This document shows positions 1 through 6,591 of a stretch of 14,887 bases of DNA, one piece after another. Within the stretch, counting starts at the first letter, position 1. Each line of letters starts with the position of its first letter. The position numbers and the translations under genes are program-made. A model generated the notes under the pieces. It saw nothing but the letters and a program-made list of their open reading frames with translations. It had not been told where the DNA came from and ran no database searches. Source of the stretch: Thermoflexus sp042408815 (lineage in GTDB: Bacteria; Chloroflexota; Anaerolineae; Thermoflexales; Thermoflexaceae); the NCBI RefSeq assembly GCF_042408815.1, contig NZ_JBHOQR010000030.1:1-14887 (forward strand), given 5' to 3'.

Positions 1-1376
1 GTCCAGTTCTCCAGCACTGCTTTCACCTTGCTCATGAAGGCGTCCGCCTGGGCGCCGTCGATGATACGATGGTCGAAGGTCAGGGTGAGGTAGACCATGG
101 GGCGAATGGCCAGCACATCCCCCTGGGGGGTCTCCAGAACGACCGGGCGCTTGTGGACTCGGCCGACGCCCATGATGGCGCACTGGGGCTGGTGGATGAT
201 GGGCGTGGCGAACAGGCTGCCCGAGACGCCGTGGTTGGTGACGGTGAACGTGCCCCCCTGGACATCCTCGGGCTTCAGCTGCCGCCGGCGGGCCCGTTCC
301 GCCAGGTCGTTGACTGCCCGGGCCAGCCCGACCAGACTGTAGGTGTCCGCGTTCTTGATCACCGGGACGATGAGCCCCTCCTCCCCCAGGGAGACGGCGA
401 CCCCGATGTGATAGACCTTGTAAACCCGGATCCCTTCCTCGGTCCATGTGCTGTTCAGGATCGGATAGGCCTTGAGGGCCGCCACGGCGGCCATGATGAA
501 ATATGGCGTCAGCGTCAGCCGGACGCCTTCCCGCTCGAAAGCCGCCCGGTTCGCCTCGTAGTGGGCCATCACCCGGCTCATGTCGACCTCGAAAACGGTA
601 GTCACATGGGGCGAAGTATGCTTGGAGCGGACCATGTGCTCGGCGATGGCCCGACGCATGGAGGTGAGGGGAACCACTTCGTAAGGCATGGTCGGGGCCG
701 TGGGTGGGGGCGGCGGAGGGGGAGCCGCCGGCGCCGGGGCCACGGCCGGCGTCGGAGCTGCCTGCAACACCTCCTCCGTGGGCCGGAAGAGCTCTCCGGT
801 CCCCGGTTGCTCCCAGGGTGGCAGTTCCGTCTCCCGGGCTGCTGCCGGAGCGCCCACCGGCTGGAGCTTCATCCGCTCAATGTAAGCCAGCAGATCCTTT
901 TTAGTGACCCGTCCGCCCTCCCCGGTCCCCGGCACCTGGGAGAGATCGATGCCGTATTCGGCAGCTATCTTCGCCACCACCGGAGAGATGCGCGGGCCGC
1001 CCTCCCGACGGGCCGCCGGCGCGGGCGCCGGGGCTGGCGGGGGCGGTGACCCCGCGGGCGCAACCCCAGGGGCCTCCTCCAGCGGCTCGATCTCCCCACC
1101 GTGCCCCACCCGATAGGGCCGTTCGGGAACCGGCTCCCCCGGCTGCCCCACCATCGCGATCAAAGTCCCCGCCCGCACGGTGACCCCTTCGGGGAAATAG
1201 ATCTTGAGCAGCACGCCATCGGCCGGCGCCGTCACCTCCGTGGTGACTTTCTCGGTCTCCACCTCCAGCAGGGGCTCGAACTGACGGACCGGCTCCCCTT
1301 CCCGTTTCAGCCAGCGGAGGATCTTCCCCTCCACCACGCTCTCGCCCAGCTGAGGCATGATCACCTGGGTTGGCAT
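1..1376 (-). CDS. bkdB: Branched-chain 2-oxoacid dehydrogenase E2 (dihydrolipoyl acyltransferase), C-terminus cut by window edge
   Basis: This is the core acyltransferase of the complex. It takes the acyl group from E1 on a swinging lipoyl arm and passes it to CoA. The frame is open for 458 codons from the ATG at 1376 to the left edge, so the last few residues and the stop lie outside. A lipoyl domain fills residues 1-78, with the lipoylated Lys43 in ETEKVTT. A Pro/Ala linker follows (about 99-122), then a peripheral-subunit-binding domain (about 128-166, RISPVVAKIAAEYGIDLSQV), a second Pro/Ala linker near 200-220, and the acyltransferase domain with catalytic His436 and Asp440 in FDHRIIDG. 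There is one lipoyl domain only. An AAGGAG ribosome site lies 8 bases before the ATG, and E1-beta ends 47 bases upstream. The acyl specificity is inferred from the E1 neighbours; a pyruvate-type E2 cannot be excluded from E2 alone. Confidence 0.94.
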   Translation of the reverse strand, partial: MPTQVIMPQLGESVVEGKILRWLKREGEPVRQFEPLLEVETEKVTTEVTAPADGVLLKIYFPEGVTVRAGTLIAMVGQPGEPVPERPYRVGHGGEIEPLEEAPGVAPAGSPPPPAPAPAPAARREGGPRISPVVAKIAAEYGIDLSQVPGTGEGGRVTKKDLLAYIERMKLQPVGAPAAARETELPPWEQPGTGELFRPTEEVLQAAPTPAVAPAPAAPPPPPPPTAPTMPYEVVPLTSMRRAIAEHMVRSKHTSPHVTTVFEVDMSRVMAHYEANRAAFEREGVRLTLTPYFIMAAVAALKAYPILNSTWTEEGIRVYKVYHIGVAVSLGEEGLIVPVIKNADTYSLVGLARAVNDLAERARRRQLKPEDVQGGTFTVTNHGVSGSLFATPIIHQPQCAIMGVGRVHKRPVVLETPQGDVLAIRPMVYLTLTFDHRIIDGAQADAFMSKVKAVLENW

Positions 1377-1423
1377 CGGAAGGTCTCCTTCGCGCAAGGG
1401 TGATTTCTGGGGAACGGGATCTC

Positions 1424-2407
1424 TCAGTATCGGGCCAGCCGCCGGATGGCCTCGGCGATTTTCTGTGGGCTGGGCATAAAGAAATCCTGCATCGGCGGGC
1501 TGAAGGGCACTCCCGGCACATCGGGCCCCGCCAGCCGCATCACCGGGCCGTCCAGGTATTCAAACCCCTCCTCGGCCAAAATGGCGGCCACCTCCGCCCC
1601 GTAGCCCAGGGTCAAGTTGTCCTCATAGACAATGAGCGCCTTCCCGGTCTTCTTCACCGAATGGAGGATCGTCGCCTTGTCCACCGGGGCCAGGGTCCGC
1701 AGATCTACCACCTCCACATCGATCCCCTCCTTCGCCACCATCTCGGCCGCCTGCAGGGCATAGTAATGCATCATCCCATAAGCGAAGACCGTGAGGTCGC
1801 TCCCCTCCCGGGTCACCTTCGCCGGGCCGATGGGGACGATATAGTCCCCATCGGGGACTTCCCCTTTGATCAGCCGGTAGCCCTTCTTCGGCTCGAAGAA
1901 GAGCACCGGATTGGGGTCGCGGATGGCTGCCTTAAGAAGCCCCTTGGCGTCGTAGGGGTTGGAAGGGATGACCACCTTCAGGCCGGGGACGTGGGCGAAG
2001 AAGGCCTCCACGCTCTGGCTGTGGTAAAGGCCGCCACTGATCCCGCCCCCGTAGGGAGCCCGGATGACCATGGGGACGTTATAGACGCCTCCGGAGCGGT
2101 AAAAGAAGCGGGCGGCCTCGTTGACGATCTGATTGAAGGCGGGATGGATGAAGTCGGCGAACTGGATCTCACAGATGGGGCGGAAGCCGTTGAGGGCCGC
2201 CCCGATGCCAATGGCCACGATGGAGAGCTCCGCCAGCGGGGAGTCGATGACGCGCCACTCTCCGTATTTCTGCCACAGGCCCATGGTGGCCCGGAACACC
2301 CCGCCCCTCGGACCCACATCTTCCCCGACCACGAAGACCCGCGGGTCCCGGGCCATCTCCTCATCGATCGCCTCGCGGATCGCCTCGATCAGCGTTTTCT
2401 CCGGCAT
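1424..2407 (-). CDS. bkdA2: Branched-chain 2-oxoacid dehydrogenase E1 component, beta subunit
   Basis: This 327-residue protein is the beta half of the thiamine-diphosphate-dependent E1 alpha2beta2 decarboxylase and has the usual family length. Visible family features are GEDVGPRGGVFRAT (residues 28-41), SPLAE with Glu60 expected to activate thiamine diphosphate, APYGGGISGGLYHSQS (117-132) with the active-site His129, and the transketolase C-terminal domain from about residue 200. The YHSQSVEAFF and KKGYRLIKGEVP stretches resemble branched-chain rather than pyruvate E1-beta. The start at 2407 has a GGAGGGAGGA ribosome site directly upstream and gives the canonical N-terminus MPEKTLIEAIREAI. 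The frame stays open further upstream to 2803, but that part overlaps the end of E1-alpha and looks like high-GC read-through. It is cotranscribed with E1-alpha and E2. Confidence 0.96.
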   Translation of the reverse strand: MPEKTLIEAIREAIDEEMARDPRVFVVGEDVGPRGGVFRATMGLWQKYGEWRVIDSPLAELSIVAIGIGAALNGFRPICEIQFADFIHPAFNQIVNEAARFFYRSGGVYNVPMVIRAPYGGGISGGLYHSQSVEAFFAHVPGLKVVIPSNPYDAKGLLKAAIRDPNPVLFFEPKKGYRLIKGEVPDGDYIVPIGPAKVTREGSDLTVFAYGMMHYYALQAAEMVAKEGIDVEVVDLRTLAPVDKATILHSVKKTGKALIVYEDNLTLGYGAEVAAILAEEGFEYLDGPVMRLAGPDVPGVPFSPPMQDFFMPSPQKIAEAIRRLARY

Positions 2408-2546
2408 GGATCCTCCCTCCAAACGTTCGTTCGGAACATGCCGTCGCGGAGCCGGCCTCCGGGTTTCAAGCCCCTTCCGGTAAAGGGAAGCGGCGATCGT
2501 GCCGTCCGAAGGGGTGGAGGGCGTGTGGGTGCCCGCCGGAGACAGG
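2408..2546 (-). other. Within-operon gap between E1-alpha and E1-beta with two mutually exclusive hairpins
   Basis: These 139 bases separate two subunits that normally sit a few bases apart. No gene is visible. Two inverted repeats share one arm: CTTCC/GGAAG (2474-2478 with 2486-2490) and CCCCTTC/GAAGGGG (2471-2477 with 2508-2514). Only one can form at a time. There is no T-tract after either on the minus strand, so a simple terminator is unlikely. An RNA-processing or stability role is possible but unproven. Confidence 0.4.
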
Positions 2547-3638
2547 CTATTCCCCCCACCATCCGGAGCGATCTTCGGTGGCGAAGACCGGAGCCAAGGC
2601 CTCCTCCGGAGCCGGATAGGGAGCCTCCTCGGCCTGCCGCTGGGCCTCATCCACCTCGGCCCGCACCTGCTCCTCCAGCTCGTCCTCGAGCCGCTGGGTG
2701 AGGAGGCTTCGCTGGTAGAGATAATCCCGCAGGCGGGGCAGCGGATCCCGCCGCTTGCCCTGCTCCACCTCCTCCCGCGTCCGGTAGGTCCGATCATCGT
2801 CATCCGACGAATGAGGGGTCCACCGATAGGTCACCGCTTCGATCAGGGTCGTCCCCTCCCCCGCCCGCGCCCGATCCACTGCTTCCTTCACCACCTGGTA
2901 GACCTCCAGGACATTGCCGCCATCGCAGACAGCCCCCTGGATGCCGTAGGCGGCCGCCCGATCGGCCACCCGTTTGACGGCCATCTGCTTCCAGACGGGA
3001 ACGGAGATCGCATACTGGTTGTTGTGGACCAGGACGATAAGGGGGAGCTTGTAGATGCCGGCCCAGTTCAACGCCTCGTGGAAGTCGCCCTCGCTGGTGC
3101 TGCCCTCGCCGGTGGAGGTGAGGACCACGCGCATCTCCTGGCTCACCCGGAACCCGGCGGCCTCCAGCTGGGGGCGGAGCTTTTGTTTGAGGACCTCCGC
3201 GAGGGCAATGCCGGCGGCTTGGGGGAGTTGGGTGGCCACGGGGCTGGAACCGGAAATGATGTTCAGGCGGCGGAGGCTGAAGTGGGAGGGCATCTGACGG
3301 GCGGCGCTATGGGGGTCGCCTTTCTTCCCATAGAGGGCGAGCATGAACTCCACCGGCTTCATCCCCATGGCAATGGAGAGCGCGAGGTCCCGATAGTAAG
3401 GGTGCACGATGTCGAAGCCTTTGCGCAGCGCGTAAGCCGCCCCGACGCCGATGCCCTCGTGGGCGATGCCGGAGATGTGGAACGGAACGCGGCCCTGGCG
3501 CTGGAGGACCCAGCAGCGCTCATCCAGCCGGCGGGAGAGGAGAAGATGGTAATACATCTGGAGGACCGTTTCGTCGGACAGGCCCAGCTCTTCGTGCCGC
3601 TGGGTGATCGGAAGGAGCTCTTTCACCTCGACCGCCAT
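2547..3638 (-). CDS. bkdA1: Branched-chain 2-oxoacid dehydrogenase E1 component, alpha subunit
   Basis: This 363-residue subunit carries the thiamine-diphosphate site and decarboxylates branched-chain 2-oxoacids derived from Val, Leu and Ile. The thiamine motif runs from GEG (residues 177-179) in GEGSTSEGDFHEALNWAG to NN (206-207). HPYYRDLALSIAMGM (79-93), ISGSSPVATQLP (128-139) and the loop TPHSSDDDDRTYR (274-286) match branched-chain E1-alpha closely and argue against pyruvate dehydrogenase. One oddity is the stretch at about 150-170, just before the GEG motif, which seems some 14 residues longer than I expect for the family. The start at 3638 has AGGAGG 6 bases upstream, and the DUF169 gene ends 21 bases before it, so the two are almost certainly cotranscribed. 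Confidence 0.96.
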   Translation of the reverse strand: MAVEVKELLPITQRHEELGLSDETVLQMYYHLLLSRRLDERCWVLQRQGRVPFHISGIAHEGIGVGAAYALRKGFDIVHPYYRDLALSIAMGMKPVEFMLALYGKKGDPHSAARQMPSHFSLRRLNIISGSSPVATQLPQAAGIALAEVLKQKLRPQLEAAGFRVSQEMRVVLTSTGEGSTSEGDFHEALNWAGIYKLPLIVLVHNNQYAISVPVWKQMAVKRVADRAAAYGIQGAVCDGGNVLEVYQVVKEAVDRARAGEGTTLIEAVTYRWTPHSSDDDDRTYRTREEVEQGKRRDPLPRLRDYLYQRSLLTQRLEDELEEQVRAEVDEAQRQAEEAPYPAPEEALAPVFATEDRSGWWGE

Positions 3639-3659
3639 CGCTGCCTCCTGAGCAGGGGT

Positions 3660-4460
3660 TCAATCCGGCGTGGTGGTTTCCTTTCCTTCCTTCCACTGGC
3701 GCTCCATTTCCATATAATGATCGGGGTAGATCCCGGTGTAGCGGAGGAATTTGGGGATGGGGTAACGGATGCCGCCCTTGTGGGTGCCCTCCAGTCCCTC
3801 GATGATCCACTCGATTTTGCTGTTCGGGATGGTGAAAGCCATCTCATCGTCCTGGGCCTGGCCGAACACCCGATCGCCGTAGCAGGGGAGGATGACCTGG
3901 CATTCATCGGTCTTCATCGTGGTGATTACCGCGTCGGCGCAATCGATGCGCCCGGAGAAGGAGGAGGTCAGACGCCCTCCGGTCTTCCAGAGACGGGCCA
4001 CCACCAAGCGCATCACCTGTGCGGAGTTCCCGTAAATGAGGATGACGTGGGGCTCGAAGGAGGTTCGGTGGAGGGGAGCGGCGACGACGCCTTCCCATTG
4101 ACGGTATTCCCATTTATCGACCTGAGCTTCGCTCACCGCCCCGGCGGCAGGGGTCTCCGTATACATCCCAGCGCATGTCATACCGTTGAGGTAGTAGTCC
4201 AGCATGGGCTCGAAGCCCCACACCACTTTCGCGAGGGGGCAGGAGAGATCCTCCCCTCGCATCCCGATGACCCATCCGTAGTGGCGGGCGATGGCGAAGC
4301 CCTGACAGATGGCAATCTGTTGTCCGAAATCCCGTTTGGGAAAGCGGGTTTTCTCCGGCCATGGCTCCCCTGGGGCGATCATGCGAATCGCCACCGGGAA
4401 GGTGGCCGGGCGCACGTGAGCCTGAAGGGCCTCCTGCAGGCGTTGAAGCCTGTCTGGCAT
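3660..4460 (-). CDS. DUF169 / COG2043 family protein, first gene of the dehydrogenase operon
   Basis: This 266-residue protein is recognised as DUF169 by its layout: an N-terminal FPVAIRM strand near residue 21, ICQGFAIARHYGW around Cys52, a DLSCP motif around Cys74, a Cys at 96, and later HVILIYGNSAQVMRL and a Cys cluster (174, 187, 193). Six Cys residues in a protein with no signal peptide suggest a cytoplasmic metal- or cluster-binding role, but that is inference; the family has no settled function that I know of. An AGGAGG site sits 5 bases before the ATG. It lies 21 bases upstream of E1-alpha on the same strand and looks like the operon's leading gene. It might assist, regulate or protect the complex, or be a bystander. 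Confidence 0.82.
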   Translation of the reverse strand: MPDRLQRLQEALQAHVRPATFPVAIRMIAPGEPWPEKTRFPKRDFGQQIAICQGFAIARHYGWVIGMRGEDLSCPLAKVVWGFEPMLDYYLNGMTCAGMYTETPAAGAVSEAQVDKWEYRQWEGVVAAPLHRTSFEPHVILIYGNSAQVMRLVVARLWKTGGRLTSSFSGRIDCADAVITTMKTDECQVILPCYGDRVFGQAQDDEMAFTIPNSKIEWIIEGLEGTHKGGIRYPIPKFLRYTGIYPDHYMEMERQWKEGKETTTPD

Positions 4461-4535
4461 CCCGGCCTCCTGAGGGGGGCGTGTTCTCCTCCACCTGCCG
4501 TCTACCCGCCTGGGTCTATGAACCGCTTCTCGCCT

Positions 4536-4600
4536 CCCCTCCGCACTCCAGGAGGAGCCATAGGAACATCAACCATAAAGGTCCCGGTTATGCGGAGAGG
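4536..4600 (-). promoter_or_regulatory. Foldable 5' leader hairpin of the dehydrogenase operon
   Basis: In the RNA before the DUF169 gene, CCTCTCCGCA (4600-4591) can pair with TGCGGAGGGG (4545-4536), giving ten pairs including one T-G. An inner hairpin CTCC-TCCT-GGAG (4557-4546) lies inside the loop. It does not match a riboswitch that I recognise, and no T-tract follows. It may be a leader structure or only a chance fold. Confidence 0.3.
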
Positions 4601-4628
4601 GTTCCCCATTGATCCCGCTTCTATTTTC

Positions 4629-4658
4629 ATTTTAACTCTGGGCAACATGGAACGGCAA
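4629..4658 (-). promoter_or_regulatory. Candidate sigma-70-type promoter for the dehydrogenase operon
   Basis: On the minus strand TTGCCG (4658-4653) is followed after 18 bases by TAAAAT (4634-4629), or after 17 by TTAAAA. Both boxes are near consensus in an AT-richer stretch. The predicted start near 4622 would give a leader of about 160 bases before the DUF169 ATG. Confidence 0.5.
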
Positions 4659-4929
4659 GGGCAGGAGAGATCCACCTCGGTCTGGAAGGGGCCGGCTCGC
4701 GTCCTGGCATCCCCAGGGCCTGAGGCGGACGCCTCGATGATGTCCTGGAGGATCGAGCTCGCTTGCAGGCCCGAGGGATCCGTCACAAAATCACCCACGG
4801 ACAATATCCGCCTTCCGTGAGAGGGCGCTTCGAGTCTAAATGTAACGAGGACCTCCAGGCCTCCCAGACCATGGCCTGATGGCGTAAATCCAATCCAGCC
4901 GGTCATCCTCACTATAGATGGAGGCATCG

Positions 4930-5730
4930 ATGGGACTGCTGGACGGAAAGATCGCGCTGATCTTCGGGGTGGCGAACGATCACTCCATTGCCTGGGGCAT
5001 CGCCAAGGCCATGCATGGGGAGGGGGCCACCCTGGCCTTCTCCTATGCGGGCCCGGCCCTGGAGCGGCGGGTTCGCCCCCTGGCGGAGAGCGTGGGGGCG
5101 ACGTTCATCGAACCGTGTGATCTGAGCGATGACGAGCAGATCGCCGCCCTCTTCGAGAAATACCGTCAGACTTACGATCGGCTGGACATCCTGGTCCATG
5201 CAGTCGCTTTCGCGAAGCGGGAGGAGCTGAGCGGCCCGTATTATCTGACTTCCCGCGAAGGGTTCCGGGTCGCGATGGACGTGAGTGTGTATTCCTTCAC
5301 GGCCCTGGCTCGGGAAGCGGCCCCTCTGATGAAAAACGGCGGCGCACTGCTCACCATGACTTACTACGGCTCGGAGAAAGTGGTCCCCCACTACAATGTA
5401 ATGGGCGTGGCCAAAGCCGCCCTGGAGGCCTCGGTCCGCTACCTGGCCTATGACCTGGGGCCCCGGGGCATTCGGGTCAACGCCATCTCGGCCGGCCCGA
5501 TCCGCACCCTGGCGGCGACCGGCATCCCGGGGTTCCGCTCCCTCTACAGTCTATTCCGGGAGATCGTCCCCCTGCGCCGCAACGTGACCATCGAGGATGT
5601 GGGCGCGCTGGCCGCATGGCTGTGCAGCGACCGGGCGGCGGCCATCACCGGCGAGGTGATCTTCGTCGACGCTGGCTATCATATCCTCGGCGTCACCGAG
5701 CGCCTGGTCGAGGAAAGCCCGGCCCCCTGA
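4930..5730 (+). CDS. fabI: Enoyl-[acyl-carrier-protein] reductase FabI
   Basis: FabI reduces the enoyl-ACP double bond with NAD(P)H in the last step of each cytoplasmic fatty-acid elongation cycle. The 266 residues show the family landmarks: GVANDHSIAWGIA (13-25) for nucleotide binding, Tyr145/Tyr146 and Tyr155 with Lys162 in YNVMGVAKAALEASVRYLA, and the closing SAGPIRTLAATGI loop (187-199). The ATG at 4930 is chosen over one at 4918 because GGAGG (4920-4924) sits 5 bases before it and MGLLDGK is the usual FabI start. The substrate-side segment reads HAVAFA (90-95), with Ala where E. coli has Gly93; Ala occurs there in other FabI proteins. The gene diverges from the branched-chain dehydrogenase operon, whose acyl-CoA products can prime branched fatty acids, and is followed 27 bases later by a small unknown gene. 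Confidence 0.96.
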   Translation: MGLLDGKIALIFGVANDHSIAWGIAKAMHGEGATLAFSYAGPALERRVRPLAESVGATFIEPCDLSDDEQIAALFEKYRQTYDRLDILVHAVAFAKREELSGPYYLTSREGFRVAMDVSVYSFTALAREAAPLMKNGGALLTMTYYGSEKVVPHYNVMGVAKAALEASVRYLAYDLGPRGIRVNAISAGPIRTLAATGIPGFRSLYSLFREIVPLRRNVTIEDVGALAAWLCSDRAAAITGEVIFVDAGYHILGVTERLVEESPAP

Positions 5731-5757
5731 ATCCCGCTTGCCGCGGAGGAAGACGCC

Positions 5758-6126
5758 ATGGGATTCTGGAAACGCCGCCCTGCGAGCGATCCGGATGAGG
5801 CGCTGACGCCGGAGGCGCAGCGTCAGCGCTTGTGGGAACGAGCCATGCAGCGTCTCCAGCCGACCCTGCCGCCGGATTCCCCGTCATGGGTCCTGGATGA
5901 GATCTTCGATCTCCAGAACGGCCTGGTCTGGTTCGATGTGGTGATGCGGGTCGGCCCGCACTGGGTGAAGCGGCGCTATCGTTACGATGGGGAAGCCGAC
6001 GTGCTGTATTTCAGCGGCGCGGTTCCCTTCCCGGAGACGGGTCTGGATCGGCTTCCCCCGGAGCGCATGGTCTGGCCGGGTCATCCGCTCACCTCCCGAC
6101 TCCTCGCGAAATCCACGAAGGGTTGA
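5758..6126 (+). CDS. Hypothetical small protein downstream of fabI
   Basis: I do not recognise this 122-residue protein. It starts 27 bases after the fabI stop, with GGAGGAAG upstream of the ATG, so cotranscription is likely. It is charged, with a basic start (MGFWKRRP), a predicted helix rich in Arg and Glu (about 17-35), then WVLDEIFDLQNGLVWFDVVM and a strand-like HWVKRRYRYDGEADVLYFSG stretch. It has no signal peptide, no membrane segment and no Cys. Spacing and codon use look like those of its neighbours, so I take it as a real gene, probably lineage-restricted. A link to fatty-acid synthesis rests only on position. Confidence 0.7.
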   Translation: MGFWKRRPASDPDEALTPEAQRQRLWERAMQRLQPTLPPDSPSWVLDEIFDLQNGLVWFDVVMRVGPHWVKRRYRYDGEADVLYFSGAVPFPETGLDRLPPERMVWPGHPLTSRLLAKSTKG

Positions 6127-6354
6127 AGGCGGGATGAAATTTATCCACGCTCGGGAAAACGGCGCAAGGCTGACCCGGGGTTCTGGACCGGCTTCGGGGC
6201 GAGCTTGAGCGGTGACCGGGTATGCTGGCGGCCTATCCGGCGGGTCCGGGGCCGGCTTCCAGCCCTCGGTCCAGGCGGTGTCCGATCTCCTCTCCAGATC
6301 AACCAATGCAGGCCTTGCTGAATCCGGGGGGCCGGATTATAATAAAAATTGCAG
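6127..6354. other. Intergenic stretch before the tRNA
   Basis: I see no gene here. An ATG at 6134 opens a 24-codon frame with no ribosome site. The far end holds the tRNA promoter. No intrinsic terminator is evident for the fabI transcript. Confidence 0.5.
6315..6343 (+). promoter_or_regulatory. Sigma-70-type promoter of the tRNA-Pro gene
   Basis: TTGCTG (6315-6320), a 17-base spacer and a perfect TATAAT (6338-6343) stand immediately before the tRNA. The predicted transcription start near 6350 leaves a 5' leader of only about five bases. Confidence 0.85.
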
Positions 6355-6429
6355 CGGGACGTGGCGCAGCCAGGTTAGCGCACTGCAATGGGGTTGCAGG
6401 GGTCGGCGGTTCAAATCCGCCCGTCCCGA
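6355..6429 (+). tRNA. tRNA-Pro (anticodon GGG)
   Basis: The 75 bases fold into a complete cloverleaf. The acceptor stem CGGGACG pairs fully with CGTCCCG, the D stem is GCGC/GCGC, the anticodon stem is CTGCA/TGCAG around the loop ATGGGGT (anticodon GGG, reading CCC and CCU), the variable loop has five bases, and the T arm is GGCGG-TTCAAAT-CCGCC. The discriminator is A and the CCA end is not encoded. G after the anticodon fits proline tRNAs. It stands alone, with its own promoter and terminator. Confidence 0.97.
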
Positions 6430-6430
6430 C

Positions 6431-6466
6431 ACGTCGGGGGTAGCTTCGGCTGCCCCCGACGTTTTT
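6431..6466 (+). terminator. Intrinsic terminator of tRNA-Pro
   Basis: A 14-pair stem, ACGTCGGGGGTAGC against GCTGCCCCCGACGT with one T-G pair, closes on a TTCG tetraloop and runs into TTTTT. It begins two bases after the tRNA end. This is the clearest terminator in the window. Confidence 0.95.
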
Positions 6467-6475
6467 CTCAATGGC

Positions 6476-6545
6476 GGATTCCCTGACGGGGCTGGCCACC
6501 CAGGGCAGCTGCCCCTAAAGCCTTCTGGAGAAACATCGGGAATCC
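6476..6545. repeat. Nested dyads upstream of the VTT-family gene
   Basis: GGATTCCC (6476-6483) and GGGAATCC (6538-6545) form a perfect 8-base inverted repeat. A perfect 12-base palindrome, GGGCAGCTGCCC (6503-6514), lies between the arms. It could be an operator or an RNA fold before the membrane-protein gene. No promoter boxes are clear here. Confidence 0.4.
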
Positions 6546-6591
6546 GGATGGGCTGTTCGATCGCTTCCCTCTACGGATTGAGACCGCTGCC

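Larger units (their letters stand above)
4461..4929. other. Divergent control region between the dehydrogenase operon and fabI
   Basis: These 469 bases lie between divergent starts and look lower in GC than the flanking genes. They hold a candidate minus-strand promoter (4629-4658), a foldable leader (4536-4600) and a dyad CAGGCC/GGCCTG (4856-4861 with 4873-4878) upstream of fabI that could bind a regulator. I see no consensus promoter for fabI; TTCCGT, 18 bases and TAAATG (4813-4842) is a weak candidate. A minus-strand open frame spans most of the region but is judged unlikely to be a gene. Confidence 0.6.

Noticed and set aside
69..1049. A 326-codon plus-strand open frame opposite E2
   Set aside because: It is antisense to an E2 with intact lipoyl, binding and catalytic motifs; low-complexity Arg/Gly composition.
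2408..2803. N-terminal extension of E1-beta to an upstream ATG at 2803
   Set aside because: The extension overlaps the end of E1-alpha in another frame and has no family resemblance; the ATG at 2407 has a strong ribosome site and canonical N-terminus.
2499..4820. A 773-codon plus-strand open frame opposite E1-alpha and the DUF169 gene
   Set aside because: It is antisense to two clearly recognisable proteins, and its His/Gly/Pro-rich translation is typical of a GC-rich shadow frame.
4502..4927. A 141-codon minus-strand open frame between the DUF169 gene and fabI
   Set aside because: It overlaps the fabI start, has no ribosome site, mixed codon use, and contains the likely operon promoter. 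I recognise no family. A decayed gene cannot be fully excluded.
4918..4929. Earlier fabI start at 4918
   Set aside because: The GGAGG ribosome site at 4920-4924 lies downstream of that ATG, so it serves the ATG at 4930.
5197..5217. Ala instead of Gly at the FabI position linked to triclosan resistance in E. coli
   Set aside because: Ala is natural there in other FabI proteins that remain triclosan-sensitive, so it is not evidence of resistance.
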